Positions 31,706 through 43,169 of a DNA stretch of 64,000 bases are shown one piece after another (position 1 is the stretch's first letter; each line of letters opens with the position of its first letter). The notes below the pieces were generated by a model that saw only the letters and a list, made by a program, of their open reading frames with translations, was not told where the DNA came from and made no database searches. The DNA lies in assembly GCA_922989275.2 (NCBI GenBank), contig OV277864.1:4712001-4776000 (forward strand). The letters run 5' to 3'. The DNA is from Gari tellinella. Taxonomy: Eukaryota; Mollusca; Bivalvia; Cardiida; Psammobiidae. Made by a program: the position numbers and the translations under genes.

Positions 31706-31929
31706 CGGGTACTTCTGACTTGAATAAGCACCAACGGAACATTACAGGGCTGACATTAGAGAATTCTGAAAATCAATTTTATAGTAGAAACGATGTCATT
31801 ATGACCAAATATGAAGAGTTTGATCTTAAATAAATATTCACTTTTAAACAGTTTGGAGCTATATCAGACACCGGTAACATCAGCGTCCGATCTGTTGGGC
31901 ATTCAGATAGTATTTGTAACCGATCGTGA

Positions 31930-32290
31930 GAAAATCAAAACTATGTCTTGTTCTCTAGGTTATTTCATAGCGCTTGCAATAAGGATTTTAACGACAGAGG
32001 ATACTGTGATTTCCACTGTTACATACTTCGTATATAATGGTAGTGTCACAAGACATACATCATATTCAGTCTTATAAATGTTGAAAAGATTTTAGCACAT
32101 AAAGTTCTGTCTGCAATATTTGTCGTCTGTTGCAATGATTTATCTGTCATTACTTTCAGAAATAACACCAGAATGACACAATGCAGGATACAGATTAGAC
32201 GACGGAATAGTTTGTGTCTCATATGCACCGAGTTGCTTGTTGCAGTAGTCATAAGACCCGCAAAACACATTATAGTGTTACCCTTTGTCT
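31930..32290 (+). repeat. ancient paralogous segment P1 (partner 16700-17250)
   Basis: Collinear phrases as listed for the partner. At the D2 insertion point the sequence reads TTAGCACATAAAG, so it serves as an empty site. Confidence 0.65.
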
Positions 32291-32371
32291 GCATGTCGCG
32301 ACTTTACTAGTTTTTGTAAAAGGTTTCGATCTAAATCAGACTCCGTGAATCAGAATTATCATACGCATCAC

Positions 32372-32570
32372 TACAGTGGAGAAAACGTTATTCTTTCCCA
32401 TGTTTAAACGCAAGCAAAACGCAGACGCATCGCAATAAAACGTAGAAAAGGTCAACTGTTCGACAATTCTGGCGATTCTTGTAAATCTGAGTGGCAAACA
32501 GTTTGGAATGGATACAATCGATTTAGCGTAAACGCGTTTATAGGGAAAGAATAACGTTTTCTCCAATGTA
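32372..32570. mobile_element. A element, hairpin deleted (199 bp)
   Basis: TACAGTGGAGAAAACG to CGTTTTCTCCAATGTA; only CAAACAGTTTGGA of core 1 remains. Confidence 0.85.
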
Positions 32571-32699
32571 TCAGATATTTCAAACATTAGTCCCTTTAAA
32601 ATTATATTTGGAAAAATTGTTGCAGACGTCAACTGTGGAACAAACGGTAATGAAGCAGACGAAGGGTTAACGCCATTCGCCTTAGATTTGCCTCCTAGG

Positions 32700-33150
32700 T
32701 GGAAGAGTCTTTCCCGTCCAAACGCAAACGAAATGCATCCGCAATGCAATAAAATGTAAAATGTTATCTTCAACCCATTATTACATAAATACGCATTTCT
32801 ACGCGTTTAAGTTATTCCTTCACTCAAGAAAATACTCCCAATTTATGCAGTCATGAACATATATTAGAATAAATATTTTCTGTTATCTAGCAGATGGTAG
32901 CTAAAAGCAGGCTGAAAGTAAAGCAGAATGTGCCATAGGCACATTCTGCTTTACTTTCAATCTGCTTTAAGTGGTCACCTGTTTTCAAAAATATAATCAC
33001 GGTTGTGGGTAAAGGGTTAAACAAGAACGTTCTGACATTAGAAATCTACGCATGATATATCTTAATCTCAGTAGCAAACAATTTTGGGCCTGATCAGACG
33101 CTGGGTTTTCCGGTGTCCGCTCTTGCTACAGATTATTTGCAATAGGGGAT
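32700..33150. mobile_element. old A element interrupted by B
   Basis: Left part GGTGGAAGAGTCTTTCCCG with CAAACGCAAACGAAATGC (32700-32768), right part with GCAAACAATTTTGGGCC and GATCAGACGCTGGG (33070-33150). Confidence 0.6.
32769..33020. mobile_element. B element, 252 bp, nested in A
   Basis: TTCAACCCATTATTAC (decayed left TTAA end) to GGGTAAAGGGTTAA; core 2 at 32908-32972 with tip GTGCCATAGGCAC. Confidence 0.8.
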
Positions 33151-33292
33151 TGACAAACTTTTGGGATCCTGGTTAGATACCGAGTAATGTTTCGCCTGAC
33201 CTGGATCAAAACTGATTGTCAATTATTTCTACATCACATCAGTTAATTTACCTGCAGTTTTAATTTGAGAAATAAATACAGACGACAACTCC

Positions 33293-34247
33293 TTAAGGGT
33301 GTATCAATGTCATGAATTTAAGAAATTTTCAAAGTATATGAAAACACTTTATGATGGTTTTGTATTGAAGAGCTATTTAAGATGAATGAAAAAATAGAAA
33401 AAGTGTACATTTTGGTGAACAACAGTTGGCTCCATGGCCATGTAAAATTTACCCCACCCACTTTCTCTTATTTTGTCCTTTTCAAACAGACCGCTTCAAA
33501 AAATTCCATTTTAAATGAAAACAAATATGATAATTTGGTTTTGTGTTATTTATTTCCTATCTATGGTAGTATTTCTTCATACAAAAACTAATTTAAGAAA
33601 AAACAGGCACCAAATGTGAAATTTATAAAGCTCTAAATATCATCGCTATGGTACTATTATGTAAATTTTGTAAGGGGGGATAACTCTTTTTACTTTAATA
33701 ACTCAAAATTTGCAACACTGACCTTTCAATTTCTTTTCATTTTTTAACTGCCTTAGCATTGGCTTTCATTTGGTAGAATATAAGAAAAAGTTTAATACTA
33801 GAACTATTTCATTTTCAAACTTTTTTACTTTTTTTTCATAAAATAAAATATCTAATAAAATCATGCCCTATAAAAAGCATATTTTTGATATTCGAGGATC
33901 CATATTGTTCAAACCTAGTGCCTGCTTTGTCTAAATTTGGTTTCCATATGTGTAAATACCACCATAGACATGAAATAAATAAAGAAAACCCAAATTACCA
34001 TGTTTGTTTTGTTTTGAAATAGATTTTACTGAAGCGTGTACTCTGAATGGGTAAAATTTGAGTGAAAAGGTCCAAATTTGACATATCTTTTTCAAATCGC
34101 TGTAGCTAAAAAAAAAAAAGACACCACCATATATTTTTTTTTTCATCTTTTCATTCATCGTAAATAGCTCTTCCAAAAAAAAATGATAGAAAAAAAGTTT
34201 GATACTTTGAAAAAATCGCAGATGACGAATGGAAGTGAAAGGGTTAA
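33293..34247. mobile_element. J element: 955-bp fold-back with TTAA ends
   Basis: Outer TTAA at 33293-33296 and 34244-34247. Arms of about 300 bp pair with many mismatches: TTTTCAAAGTAT, GAAGAGCTATTTA.GATGAATG, ATGGTAATTTGG/ATGATAATTTGG and TTATTTCCTATCTATGGT/TTATTTCATGTCTATGGT. The ~310-bp centre is unique and AT-rich. Short frames across the arms are not coding. Confidence 0.7.
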
Positions 34248-34330
34248 CCCTTTCACTCTCTATGACGCCAAAAGGCGTGTTTGTAAACAGTTTGATCAGG
34301 ATCCAAACTGTTTGACCCTTCGTTTCCATT
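34244..34330. mobile_element. D element fragment abutting J
   Basis: TTAACCCTTTCACTCTC, AACAGTTTGATCAGGATCC, AACTGTTTGACCC. The hairpin tip and right half are missing. Its TTAA is the same four bases that end J. Confidence 0.7.
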
Positions 34331-34499
34331 TCACCAGAAAAGGGTGAATATCTATCCATCGTTAAAACATGACAGAACGAGAGCCGATGGAAGATGAAAT
34401 ATGACGATTCCTCATTGTACCTGTTATAAAAACAAACTTCCGGCAAATAGTTTTCCTCAAAAGAATAGACAATTTAGCTTGCTATTGACAAGTTCGTCG

Positions 34500-34682
34500 G
34501 GGAAGGTTTATTTCTTCCCTGAATCGCAAACTCAAACGCAAAAACAAATGTTGAACATGTCATGTTGCTGAAAGTGCTGATACCCATTTAATCTTAGTGG
34601 GAAACAGTTTTTAGAAATATCAGACGTCGAGTTATTACTTACTGTCTGATTTGGCTCCAAGCTATTTGCAATGGTCATAAGG
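34500..34682. mobile_element. decayed A element
   Basis: GTTTATTTCTTCCCTG, AAACAGTTTTTAG, ATCAGACGTCGAG, TTGGCTCCAAGC. Ends lost. Confidence 0.5.
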
Positions 34683-35042
34683 TACAGCGCTCCTTCTCTA
34701 CAACGACACCCAATGGGAGAAACAAATTATGTTCGTTGTTAGGAGGGAGTCGTTATAGGGAGGGAAATTGGCTTACATTTGCAAACAGCTTGAGTCCAGA
34801 TTAGACGCCGCTTAACGCGGCGTCTGATCTGGATTCAAGCTGTTTGTCACTTGTCATTAAGTTTTTTCTGTCAAAATGTCCCTTATGTAGCTTTGAGAAA
34901 AACAGCAGACGACACTTTTAAGCAGACGATATTGCAGCCATGAAAATGTTGGACATTAATGTTTTGTTTGAGGAACAGCGCCAAGCGTCGTTGTAGAGAG
35001 TGAGTCGTTGTTGGGAATGCCGTTGTAGGAAGGGGCGCTGTA
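34683..35042. mobile_element. E element, best-preserved copy (360 bp)
   Basis: TACAGCGCTCCTTCTCTAC to AAGGGGCGCTGTA, TA at each edge. Core 1 at 34783-34848 (tip GACGCCGCTTAACGCGGCGTC). Arms contain ACAACGACACCCAATGGG and GGAGGGAGTCGTTATAGGG. Confidence 0.88.
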
Positions 35043-35323
35043 TCTACATACATGTACAACATGTTTAATTGGAAAGAATAATGCATGCATCATTACTGTG
35101 ATAGCTTAATTCAGACTGACATTATAGCATTAAACGCTTTTAAATCACCTTTAACATGTTTTCTGCCTTAATGACTGCAGTTTTGCTCAAATGCATGTGT
35201 CCTTTCAAAGCACGTTTAGAGTCGTTTCAGACGCCAAGTAACGTATACACCTAGCAACACAAATCATCATTAGGTATAAATCAATCCCCCCTCTACACTA
35301 CTACTACATGTTAGACTTGAACG

Positions 35324-35928
35324 TACAGTGCTCCCTACCTACAGTGGAGAATCTGTTATTCTTTCCCGTTTAAACGCAAACGTACACAAACGCAAAGCGC
35401 TAAAACGTAGAAAAGAAAAACTTTTAGACACTTCTGATATTTCATGTTTATCTTGGTGGCATACATTTTGGAGCCTGATCAGACGCCGGGTTACCCAAAC
35501 TGTTTGCACTGCAAATAATAGTTTTAGCGTAAACGCGTTTATTGGGAAAGCATAACACATTCTCCACTGTACAATGGTCCTCCCAGCAGCGACACACATC
35601 TTACAACGATCCTTGCCTCTGTTCCCCAAGCAAGACATGTATGTCCAGCCTTCTCATTGTTGCAATACCGTCTGCTTTTAGTTGTCATCTGCAGTTTTTC
35701 TCAAAGTTACATATAAGTGGACATTTTGATAGAAAAATATACATGTAATAACGAGTGACAAGCAGCTTGAATACAGATCAGATGTGTTACGCGGCGTATG
35801 ATCTGGATTCAAACTATTTGCAAATGTAAGTCAGGTCTTAATTTTCCCTCCCTATAACGACTTCCTCCTAACAACACACACAATATGTGTATCCAATTGG
35901 GTGTCGTTGTAGAGAGGGAATATTTTAT
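35324..35928. mobile_element. E element interrupted by an A element
   Basis: TACAGTGCTCCCTACC, then A (35340-35571), then CAATGGTCCTCC and the rest of E. Core 1 at 35760-35822. Right arm CGACTTCCTCC, TTGGGTGTCGTTGTAGAG. Confidence 0.85.
35340..35571. mobile_element. A element nested in E (232 bp)
   Basis: TACAGTGGAGAATCTG to TTCTCCACTGTA; part of the hairpin's second arm is deleted. It sits exactly at the TA that is uninterrupted in the E copy at 18801-18802. Confidence 0.93.
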
Positions 35929-35989
35929 AACAAAGTTGGATCGGTAGACCAGTCTTGTGCAGGCCCCGCTGTCTAAAACAGTTCATGTT

Positions 35990-36620
35990 CGAAGTAATAG
36001 CATCTCAAACGTGATTTAAGAACGTTATAATGTTTGTTAAATCATTTTGAGAAGCTAATGTAATAGAATAATTCAGTTTTTATCTTATAATGATGTTCTA
36101 TGCATTGATAACCATTGTTTTTCACTGTGGTGATCTATCTATTAATGTATTGTTTCTAAATGAGTGATACGTTTTGTCAAGATGATATAAAAACAAGCAC
36201 ATTTGAATTACAGCAGATAAGCGTTGAAAATCATCCACTTACTACATGCTTATTCTGCAAGCTTATCTTATGTTCACACACAGTTCGGTCCTAGATCTGA
36301 CGCCAATTAAAGTGACGTTTGATCAGAATCAACGCAATTTGCTTGTATATTTTAATACCCTTGCAATCAGAAGTATATAGATACATTATAGAAAACACTT
36401 GCACATGAGTGTTTTGAAATAGAAAATATCATTCAAAGATAAATATTGCGGTATTAAGTCTCCAGAGTTTCAATTATTTAGTGAATGCGGGCCTTTCAGT
36501 ATGTCTGTTTTCATTACACCTGCTCAGAGCCATACTAACTCGTTTACCGATGTTTTTGTTGTTTATAATATCTCTTTGACCACGAGTTATTAGGATTTTA
36601 TGTCATTACAACTTGCAGCT
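35990..36620 (+). repeat. ancient paralogous segment P2 (partner 18360-19320)
   Basis: See partner. A decayed core 1 at 36285-36345 corresponds to 18617-18680, so that hairpin predates the duplication. Confidence 0.72.
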
Positions 36621-36714
36621 ATTGCAATAATGTTTTAACTATTCGTTTGATGGTTGCAGCTTTCCTGGAATATGCAAAAAAATGCCAAAAAATGGGATTA
36701 AGATCAGACACCGC

Positions 36715-36905
36715 CGGGCGCCGTTATTCTTTACCGTTTAAACACAGTGCAATAACGTGTAGAAAGTGTTTAATTACAATATCAATGGCAAACAGTCTGG
36801 ACTCTGGTTAGACGCCGTGTAGGTCGGTGTGCGATCAGGTTCCAAACTGTTGAAACACACACGCGTTTATTCAGAAGGAAAAACGACTTCTTCTCTGCAG
36901 TTTGT
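36715..36905. mobile_element. decayed A element
   Basis: CGTTATTCTTTACCG, GGCAAACAGTCTGGAC, GTTAGACGCCGTG, ACACGCGTTTATTC, TTCTTCTCTGCAG. Confidence 0.55.
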
Positions 36906-37634
36906 AAGCCTTCCTTGAAAACCATATTTAAATGTGGACTTACAAGCTGTGTCGCGACGATCGCGATTGGTTATACTCTCTTATACATGCAAGGTTATTA
37001 CATTTATGTGTTTGTTAATTACTAGTATAATAATTTATTGTCTTATGCCGCGTATATTTTCCATATGACACATGTTTTTGTTAACTTGCTCCGGATAAAA
37101 AGTACAAAATACATATTTGCTCCGGAAAACAGGTGCAATGTTGATATTAACTTGCCCCGGTGTCACGTGCATAGTTAATATTATTTTAGCCTCTGGAATA
37201 CCACGTGAATACATGAATTCGAAGTATTTTGTGATTCATGTGATTCAGATGTTTTACGTAGGATATATAAAGACGCCATTTTCAAGTTTTGAGTTAGTGT
37301 TTTTTGGTTAGAGTTTAGGACTAACTTTGTGTGAAAAAACGCTATGTTCAAAGAAAAACAATTATTGTAAAACAGTGTAAATTAAAAGATGTAAAAGTGG
37401 ATAAATTGCTGTTGTTAATTTCTCCAACCAGTGTAGAAACGGAAAATTGTTTTCGATGTGTGCGGACTTGGAATAAACTAAAAATAGTTTGCCACATGGT
37501 GATGTAAAATATAGCCGCGGTCATCAACAACTAACCAAGGAAGCCTATTTTAAGTCACTTTTCAAACTAATCAGAAACTGTATCCCGGGGTACCCGTACA
37601 CAAATGTACTTACATACAGGGCTGCTTTTAAGGT
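36906..37634 (+). other. unassigned; TATA-like promoter motif
   Basis: A good TATA box (GGATATATAAAGACGCC, 37261-37277) with repeated TTGCTCCGG phrases upstream (37087, 37121) looks like a promoter or a solo LTR, but matching TG...CA ends and a target duplication were not found. The GC palindrome TCGCGACGATCGCGA is at 36952-36966. Confidence 0.3.
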
Positions 37635-37852
37635 TTAACCTTTTCATCACTAAAGACGAATAAAGTCGATTTTGCAAGCAGCTTGGTTCCAGATCGAACG
37701 CTGTGATGCGTGTTGTCTGATCAAGATCTAAACTGTTTGACACTCGTATCGATACGCTTGTTTGTCTTAAGTTATGCCAACGTAAATCTTACTTTAAACG
37801 TTATTTCAGACAGCAAAATGGAAGCTGACGACAATATAGCGGCGAAGTGAGA
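37635..37852. mobile_element. D element
   Basis: TTTAACCTTTTCATCAC, core 1 at 37677-37742 (TTGGTTCC, tip CGCTGTGATGCGTG), GAAGCTGACGACAATATAGC and GGCGAAGTGA. Confidence 0.7.
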
Positions 37853-37865
37853 ACGATCTCATCAT

Positions 37866-38115
37866 TACAGCGGAGAATCTGTTATTCTTTCCCAATAAAC
37901 GCGTTTACGCTAAAACTATTATTTGCAGTGCAAACAGTTTGGAGCCAGATCAGACGCCGGGTAACCCGGCGTCTGATCAGGCTCCAAACTGTTTGTCACC
38001 AAGATAAACATGAAATATCAGAATTGTCCAAAAGTTGTACTTTTCTACGTCTTAGTGCTTTGCGTTTGCGTACGTTTGCGTTTAAACGGGAAAGAATAAC
38101 AGATTCTCCACTGTA
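37866..38115. mobile_element. A element, full length (250 bp)
   Basis: TACAGCGGAGAATCTG to TTCTCCACTGTA; perfect core 1 at 37930-37998, in reverse orientation relative to the 19.7-kb copy. Confidence 0.93.
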
Positions 38116-38224
38116 ATATGGCTCCGAAAATATTAACAATTATAACAATTTCTGTTTCTTTGTCATTGTGTTTTAAGCAACCACCTGTCTTAAACAACTA
38201 ATAATTATATATTAGTATTACTCA

Positions 38225-39080
38225 AAAAATATTAATATTATTATACCAGATTTATATAGCGCTGTTTTCACACTGGAGTAGTGCGTTCAAAAGCGCTTCA
38301 CATGAAATTATATAAATGTACTTACAAAGTGAAAAAAGACCAATAACTACATTTACAATAAAGTAAAGACATCCTACTTGTTATTATTTCAATATAATTA
38401 CTAAGATTATAAGATTTGTTATTAATAGTTTACAATATCATTTGTAAAATGAGCCAATTTTTAAAGGTTAATGTTATTATTAAAAACAGTAATTTAAAAG
38501 TCTTTATTGATCTAAACACCTACACCCTACTATATCACATCTCTGACATCTGGCATACTTTGAAGTCGATGCTTTGGCGTGACATAATGAATGTCGGTGA
38601 TAACGAGAGGCCTAATTTGTTATATTGCTTTTGTTTGCTTATTTATTGTTAAAGTTATGGGGGTTCAGGATGAGTAACTATTTATTTGATAAATAAGCTG
38701 TTCAAGAATTATACTTAAAGACCTCAGCCAACCGGTTTCAAAGAGACCAGGGGTATTCCCTACCATCAAGATCCACCAGACAGACACCGGGTCAACTGAA
38801 CAACTCATGAACTCCCATTTAGACCTACAGCATCTACATCAAGAACACGCCGTCTAGAGGTAGTAGTCATGCATTTCATAATCAGTTTTAATAACAAATA
38901 TTAAAGATTTTCAGACGTTTTTTGAAGGCTGCAACTTAGCTCGCATCTCTGATATCTGATGGTAGAATATTTCAGAGTTATGGGAGCGCATGCATGGAAC
39001 TTCTATCTCCGTACTTCACCAAACGTCTTCTCGGTACAACCAGAAATACTGATTTACTCACAGACTACAACTCTCTTCGA
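38225..39080. mobile_element. SINE/LINE-tail-type dispersed repeat
   Basis: Begins TTTATATAGCGCTGTTTTC, AAAGCGCTTCACATG. Further right are CATCTCTGATATCTGATGG, TATTTCAGAG and TCTCCGTACTTCACC, phrases I associate with a widely dispersed animal repeat. The first ~110 bp are homologous (opposite strand) to the insert at 48371-48557. The interior is partly replaced by unrecognised sequence. Confidence 0.5.
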
Positions 39081-39210
39081 AGTTCATACACATCAAGCAT
39101 ATTGACAATGTAACTTGAAGAGTCAGTGCACGTGGCTTTGTATGTAATTATCAGAATTTTATAAAAACAAAAAATTCTGACACTTGATAGTGTTGTAAAT
39201 AAATACATTC

Positions 39211-39463
39211 TTAACCCTTTACCCAATAACCCGTATATAACATTAAATACAGGTGATCACTTAAAGCAGGTTGAAAGTAAAGCAGAATGTGCCTTAAGGC
39301 ACATTCTGCTTTACTTTCAGCCTGCTTTAAACAACCATCTGCTAGGCTATGTAAAAATATTTGTTATGGTAATTGTTTATTAGGGTATAAACTGGAACTA
39401 TTTTCTTCAGCGGAGGAATAAATTAGATACGCTAAAAGTCGCTTCTATTGGGTAAAGGGTTAA
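39211..39463. mobile_element. B element, 253 bp
   Basis: TTAACCCTTTACCC to GGGTAAAGGGTTAA. Core 2 at 39268-39335 almost perfect (tip GTGCCTTAAGGCAC). Confidence 0.92.
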
Positions 39464-39885
39464 ACGAATGGTGCACTTGAAAAGTGATTTTTATAGTGTG
39501 ATTCAACAGATATTGTGGAATTAATAGCGACTACTGAATGAATATGACGGTAGGCGTGTTTATCGAGGGGCGAATCTGATTCTTACGATATTGCGAGTTG
39601 TTGTTCTTACGACATAGCTTTTATCATAAGCACAGTTACAAGCGTTTGGAGATCAAAATTGTGAAATTCAATTCAATTTCGTTATTGCATTAAACATACA
39701 TCGTATGCTTATAGCAAATATGGTAAATAACACAACATAGTGGTACATGTGCATGAACATGTCAATAGACGAAAACCAAATGTTAAACATGTATCTCTTT
39801 CAAAGAATAAAATTTAGAGTTTAGTTTTAAATATAATTTTCATAGAAGAGCTCTGTCTGAAGGTTGAGCCATGATTCATCTAAAT

Positions 39886-39972
39886 TTGAAATTTGTACTT
39901 TGAAATTTGAATTTTTAAAATTTGATATTTGAAATTTGAAATTTGAGATTTGAGATTTGAAATATTGAGTTT
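39886..39972. repeat. AAATTTG 7-bp tandem repeat
   Basis: Imperfect repeats of GAAATTT over about 85 bp. Confidence 0.85.
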
Positions 39973-40544
39973 ACATTTCAAATTTTTGGATTAATTCAAC
40001 ATGTACATAATGCCTAAAGGCAGTAGAAATAGCTGTGACAATGCTGTGCGAAATTCACCAACAATTAGCTAAACTAGGTTGTATCTTTCTAGAATTGTTT
40101 GTCAATTATCACAAGATTTTAAACCAGATCCACTGTTGTTATCTAGACTGAGAGAGCTAGGTCTTTGTGACTTTCGACAACTTTGGTTCGAAATGTATAG
40201 GGGTTGGGCGGGGGGAAGGGGGGGAAATCCAAACCGAAACGCAGTTGGGATACAAATGATGCTATTCATCTTGAAATGTTGAGAGAATTACATGTACCAT
40301 AGTCATTTGTCAAACAAATAGTAAACTTGAAATCTTAGTTACAAGGTACAATATACAAGAAACTTTATTTATAGTCGGGTGTTTACAAACATTGATTTAA
40401 CAGTTGAACATCCGATTAAAGCAAATCAAAAACACAAAATCTCATTCATGTAAAATATGACCATCCCATACCTATCAAACTTCATAAACAAATTTAAATC
40501 TGCAATTTAAACCCAAGATAAGTACAAATTAAAATTTGGCTATT

Positions 40545-41385
40545 CATGACTATATTATCTCAAAAGATATCGATGTAATGACCGTCACTGAGCCTTGGCT
40601 TGGTAGTGCTGCAGATAAACCGTGCTTAGGTGAACTGGTTCCTGACAGCTATACTATCCAACATGTCCCTCGCTGTAGTGGGGCTCATCTATAAGCCATC
40701 ATTTGATACCAAAATCCTTTCCTCTACAATAGATAATGATATTTGAACTTTTGAGCACTTTGATTGTAGTTTAAGCATCAAATATTTCACAGTGCGTCTA
40801 GCAGTTGTTTACAGACCTCCCCCCCCCCCCCCCCCCACACACACACACTTAATGGCAATCGGGCTAAAAACCGCAAACTGTCTTGACAAGGATTGGGCAC
40901 TTTTCTTATTCAAATTTGCAACCATTGATAAACAAATCATCATTGTAGGTGATTCAAACCTTCCTTCATCTTGATATCTCAAAGGACAGATACACTGTCT
41001 GTACAACTGAATCATTTTGGTTTCAACGGTATGTCAAGGAGGCCACTCATGAAGGGGGACACACTTTTGATGGTGGTATCACAACTGACAATGATACTGT
41101 GTGTCAAATATCGATGTCGCAGACGCTGGACTATCGGACAGTAGTGGTAAAATCTCTCGAGACCATTTCTCAACAAAGGCTGAAAAACCTCCACCATTCA
41201 GAAAACTGTTTCATTTTGAAGCTTAGTGACATAAATGTTGACTCATTTAAAGCAAATATTTATAATTCAGATTTAATGAAAGAAATTCTGCAAATAACAG
41301 ATATTGACGAAATTGCCAGAACTTACAACTCTGGTCAATAAGCATGCACCACTGTGTACTAAGACCATAACTCACAGGTCATCAT
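40545..41385 (+). pseudogene. LINE (CR1/L2-like) endonuclease-domain remnant
   Basis: Reading across several frameshifts, the translation shows the ordered marks of an APE-type endonuclease: DVMTVTEPWLG, then LIYKPSFD, VVYRPP, IIIVGD-NLP, and HEGGHTFDGGITT. The linker-like NKHAPLCTKTITHR follows. A stop at about 40690, a TGA at about 40744 and a C homopolymer break the frame, so it is inactive. The longest intact piece is 40949-41341 (130 codons). No reverse transcriptase follows, so the copy is truncated. The CR1/L2 placement is a judgement from motif style. Confidence 0.75.
40812..40850 (+). repeat. C homopolymer plus CA repeat inside the LINE remnant
   Basis: About 19 C followed by (AC)6, replacing the codons just after the YRPP motif. 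A likely assembly-error point. Confidence 0.9.
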
Positions 41386-42153
41386 GTTAATTTTACTGTA
41401 ACGAGGTTTCTGATGTTTCCATCTTGATTGTAACTGCCATATGCCACACGGAGTCTTATGTGATAAATCGTTAAAACAGGTTGTTAGTGTAACCGGCATT
41501 GATATATGTGCTATCTGGACAACAAATGGTACAAATGGCCATCCCAAAATACTGATTGGTTTTCAATGCAGCTAAATTTCGGCACTATTTTCCAGCATTA
41601 ATTCGTAAAACATGTACATGTATGTGTCTTGAATAAAGTAAAAACTTTTACTTTGAATTTAATCAATGTGCGCTGCTAATTCAGTTCAAAACACATTAGT
41701 AAAACTAGGAGGCACATTTCTAGTTTAGTTTTACTCTTTTGGGGATGAGATATGTTAATATTTGTTAAATGACCATTTAATGAGTTTCGACATGAAAACA
41801 TAACAACTATCAGGAACACTTTTGATGAACATGTCCTGGAATTGACAGGACAACTGAACGGGTCATTGGCAAAATTAAGCATGCACAAAAATGACCACAA
41901 TAGGGACAACACTGACCACGGTGTAACAAATAGTCTTAACCTTTCAATGAAGAACAGTAGCATAACTTATTACCTATTCCTTCAAATACACTAAGGGGAC
42001 ACAGGTCTTTCACATACGCTCGTATATAATGAATCTAAAAATAAACTTATCGTGGCATAAGGTTTAAATACATGTACGTTGTGTAAAATACATTAGAAAC
42101 AATGTTTTCCCGCTAGACGCATTTCCTCCGAATATTAGTATGCCAAATACAAA
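41386..42153. other. no gene seen
   Basis: AT-rich, no repeat family recognised. Confidence 0.4.
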
Positions 42154-42237
42154 TACAGTGTTCCCTTTCTACAACGACAACTACTGGGAGACCCAGATAA
42201 TGTGTGTTGTTCGGAGGGAGTCATTATAGGGAGGGAA
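42154..42237. mobile_element. E element end fragment
   Basis: TACAGTGTTCCCTTTCTAC, ACTGGGAGACCCAGAT, GGAGGGAGTCATTATAGGG. Right half absent. Confidence 0.7.
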
Positions 42238-42369
42238 CAAACAAATATATTCAACTTTTTATTGCATTGAACTAATGTGCGGTTAGTTTCATTTTTGCGA
42301 GAAAGACTTACATGTCTTTTCAACTTTTTGTTTGCGTTATATTATGCTATTCATCAAGGATTCAAACAA

Positions 42370-42980
42370 ATGTAAGTCGGTACATGTATACATAATGTAA
42401 CCGGCATAACAGAAATACGAGCTTTGCTCAGAAAAAAGATAACGAATAAACGTTTTCTAATCTAGATTCAAACATTTTGCATATATAACATACATTTAGC
42501 GCTTATTCTCTAGTTGGTTTAAACTGCAACGGAATAAGATTTCCATCCTTGGAATTGATTTGAACACCAGTAGGTGTAAATCTCTTTTATTTATAACTAA
42601 TGTTTACTCGAAACAGGGATTTATATGTCTCCAATGCATTATGCTTTTCACAATTGTAGGTCGCGAAGGAATTGCATGCGTCTTTGAAAGGAAAATCTAT
42701 GTACCGGTAGAATGTATATATTTAAGTAATTCTATTACAGTAGCCTACATTGGAGAATACGGTATTCTTTCCAAATAAATGCGTTTACGCTTACACTATT
42801 ATCAAGTTCCAAACTGTTTTCCACTCAGAGTAAAATAAATAGTCAAAGTTGTCAAAATGTTGTCATTTTCTGCATTATATTGGATTGCGTTTGCGTTTCG
42901 TTTGCGTTTAAACGGGAAATAATAACGTTTTGTCCACTGTAATGTCATGTTTAATTTCCAATACACCCTCGGTAAAATGC
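42370..42980 (+). repeat. ancient paralogous segment P3 (partner 26280-27420)
   Basis: See partner. Interrupted by the A copy at 42746-42941, which is absent at the matching place near 27370. Confidence 0.68.
42746..42941. mobile_element. A element, older subfamily, hairpin half deleted
   Basis: TACATTGGAGAATACG to CGTTTTGTCCACTGTA; retains AAGTTCCAAACTG and TTGCGTTTCGTTTGCG. Confidence 0.8.
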
Positions 42981-43169
42981 TAAGATACACAAGAGGCTAT
43001 ACTTTACTTTCACAGATGTTTAATATACCGTATTTGATGCAAGACTAGTGTTGGTTTTCATATACATGCAACTCATTCACCCCTGAAACTTTGAGTTGAA
43101 TTCCAATATCAAAACGGTCCAATTTTGACTATTTAGGGTTGATTTGAACAGAGAGATTAGACTATATAT

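Noticed and set aside
33931..34446. 171-codon minus-strand frame, the longest in the window
   Set aside because: It runs through the right arm of fold-back J into a D fragment. Lysine/phenylalanine runs from A/T tracts and no domain indicate a chance frame.
36950..37560. Solo LTR (TATATAAA box, TGTGTCGCG start)
   Set aside because: No matching CA end, target duplication or second copy could be found, so it is left as an unassigned promoter-like region.
37847..38116. Repeated frames such as FPINAFTLKLLFAVQTVWSQ (12.5, 14.4, 19.7, 35.3, 37.8, 47.9, 61.3 kb)
   Set aside because: These are translations of the A element in one frame. The palindrome yields open frames on both strands; no start context, splicing or transposase motif supports coding.
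40949..41341. Intact 130-codon gene
   Set aside because: It is the longest frame fragment of the LINE endonuclease remnant (HEGGHTFDGGITT motif), with the rest in other frames.
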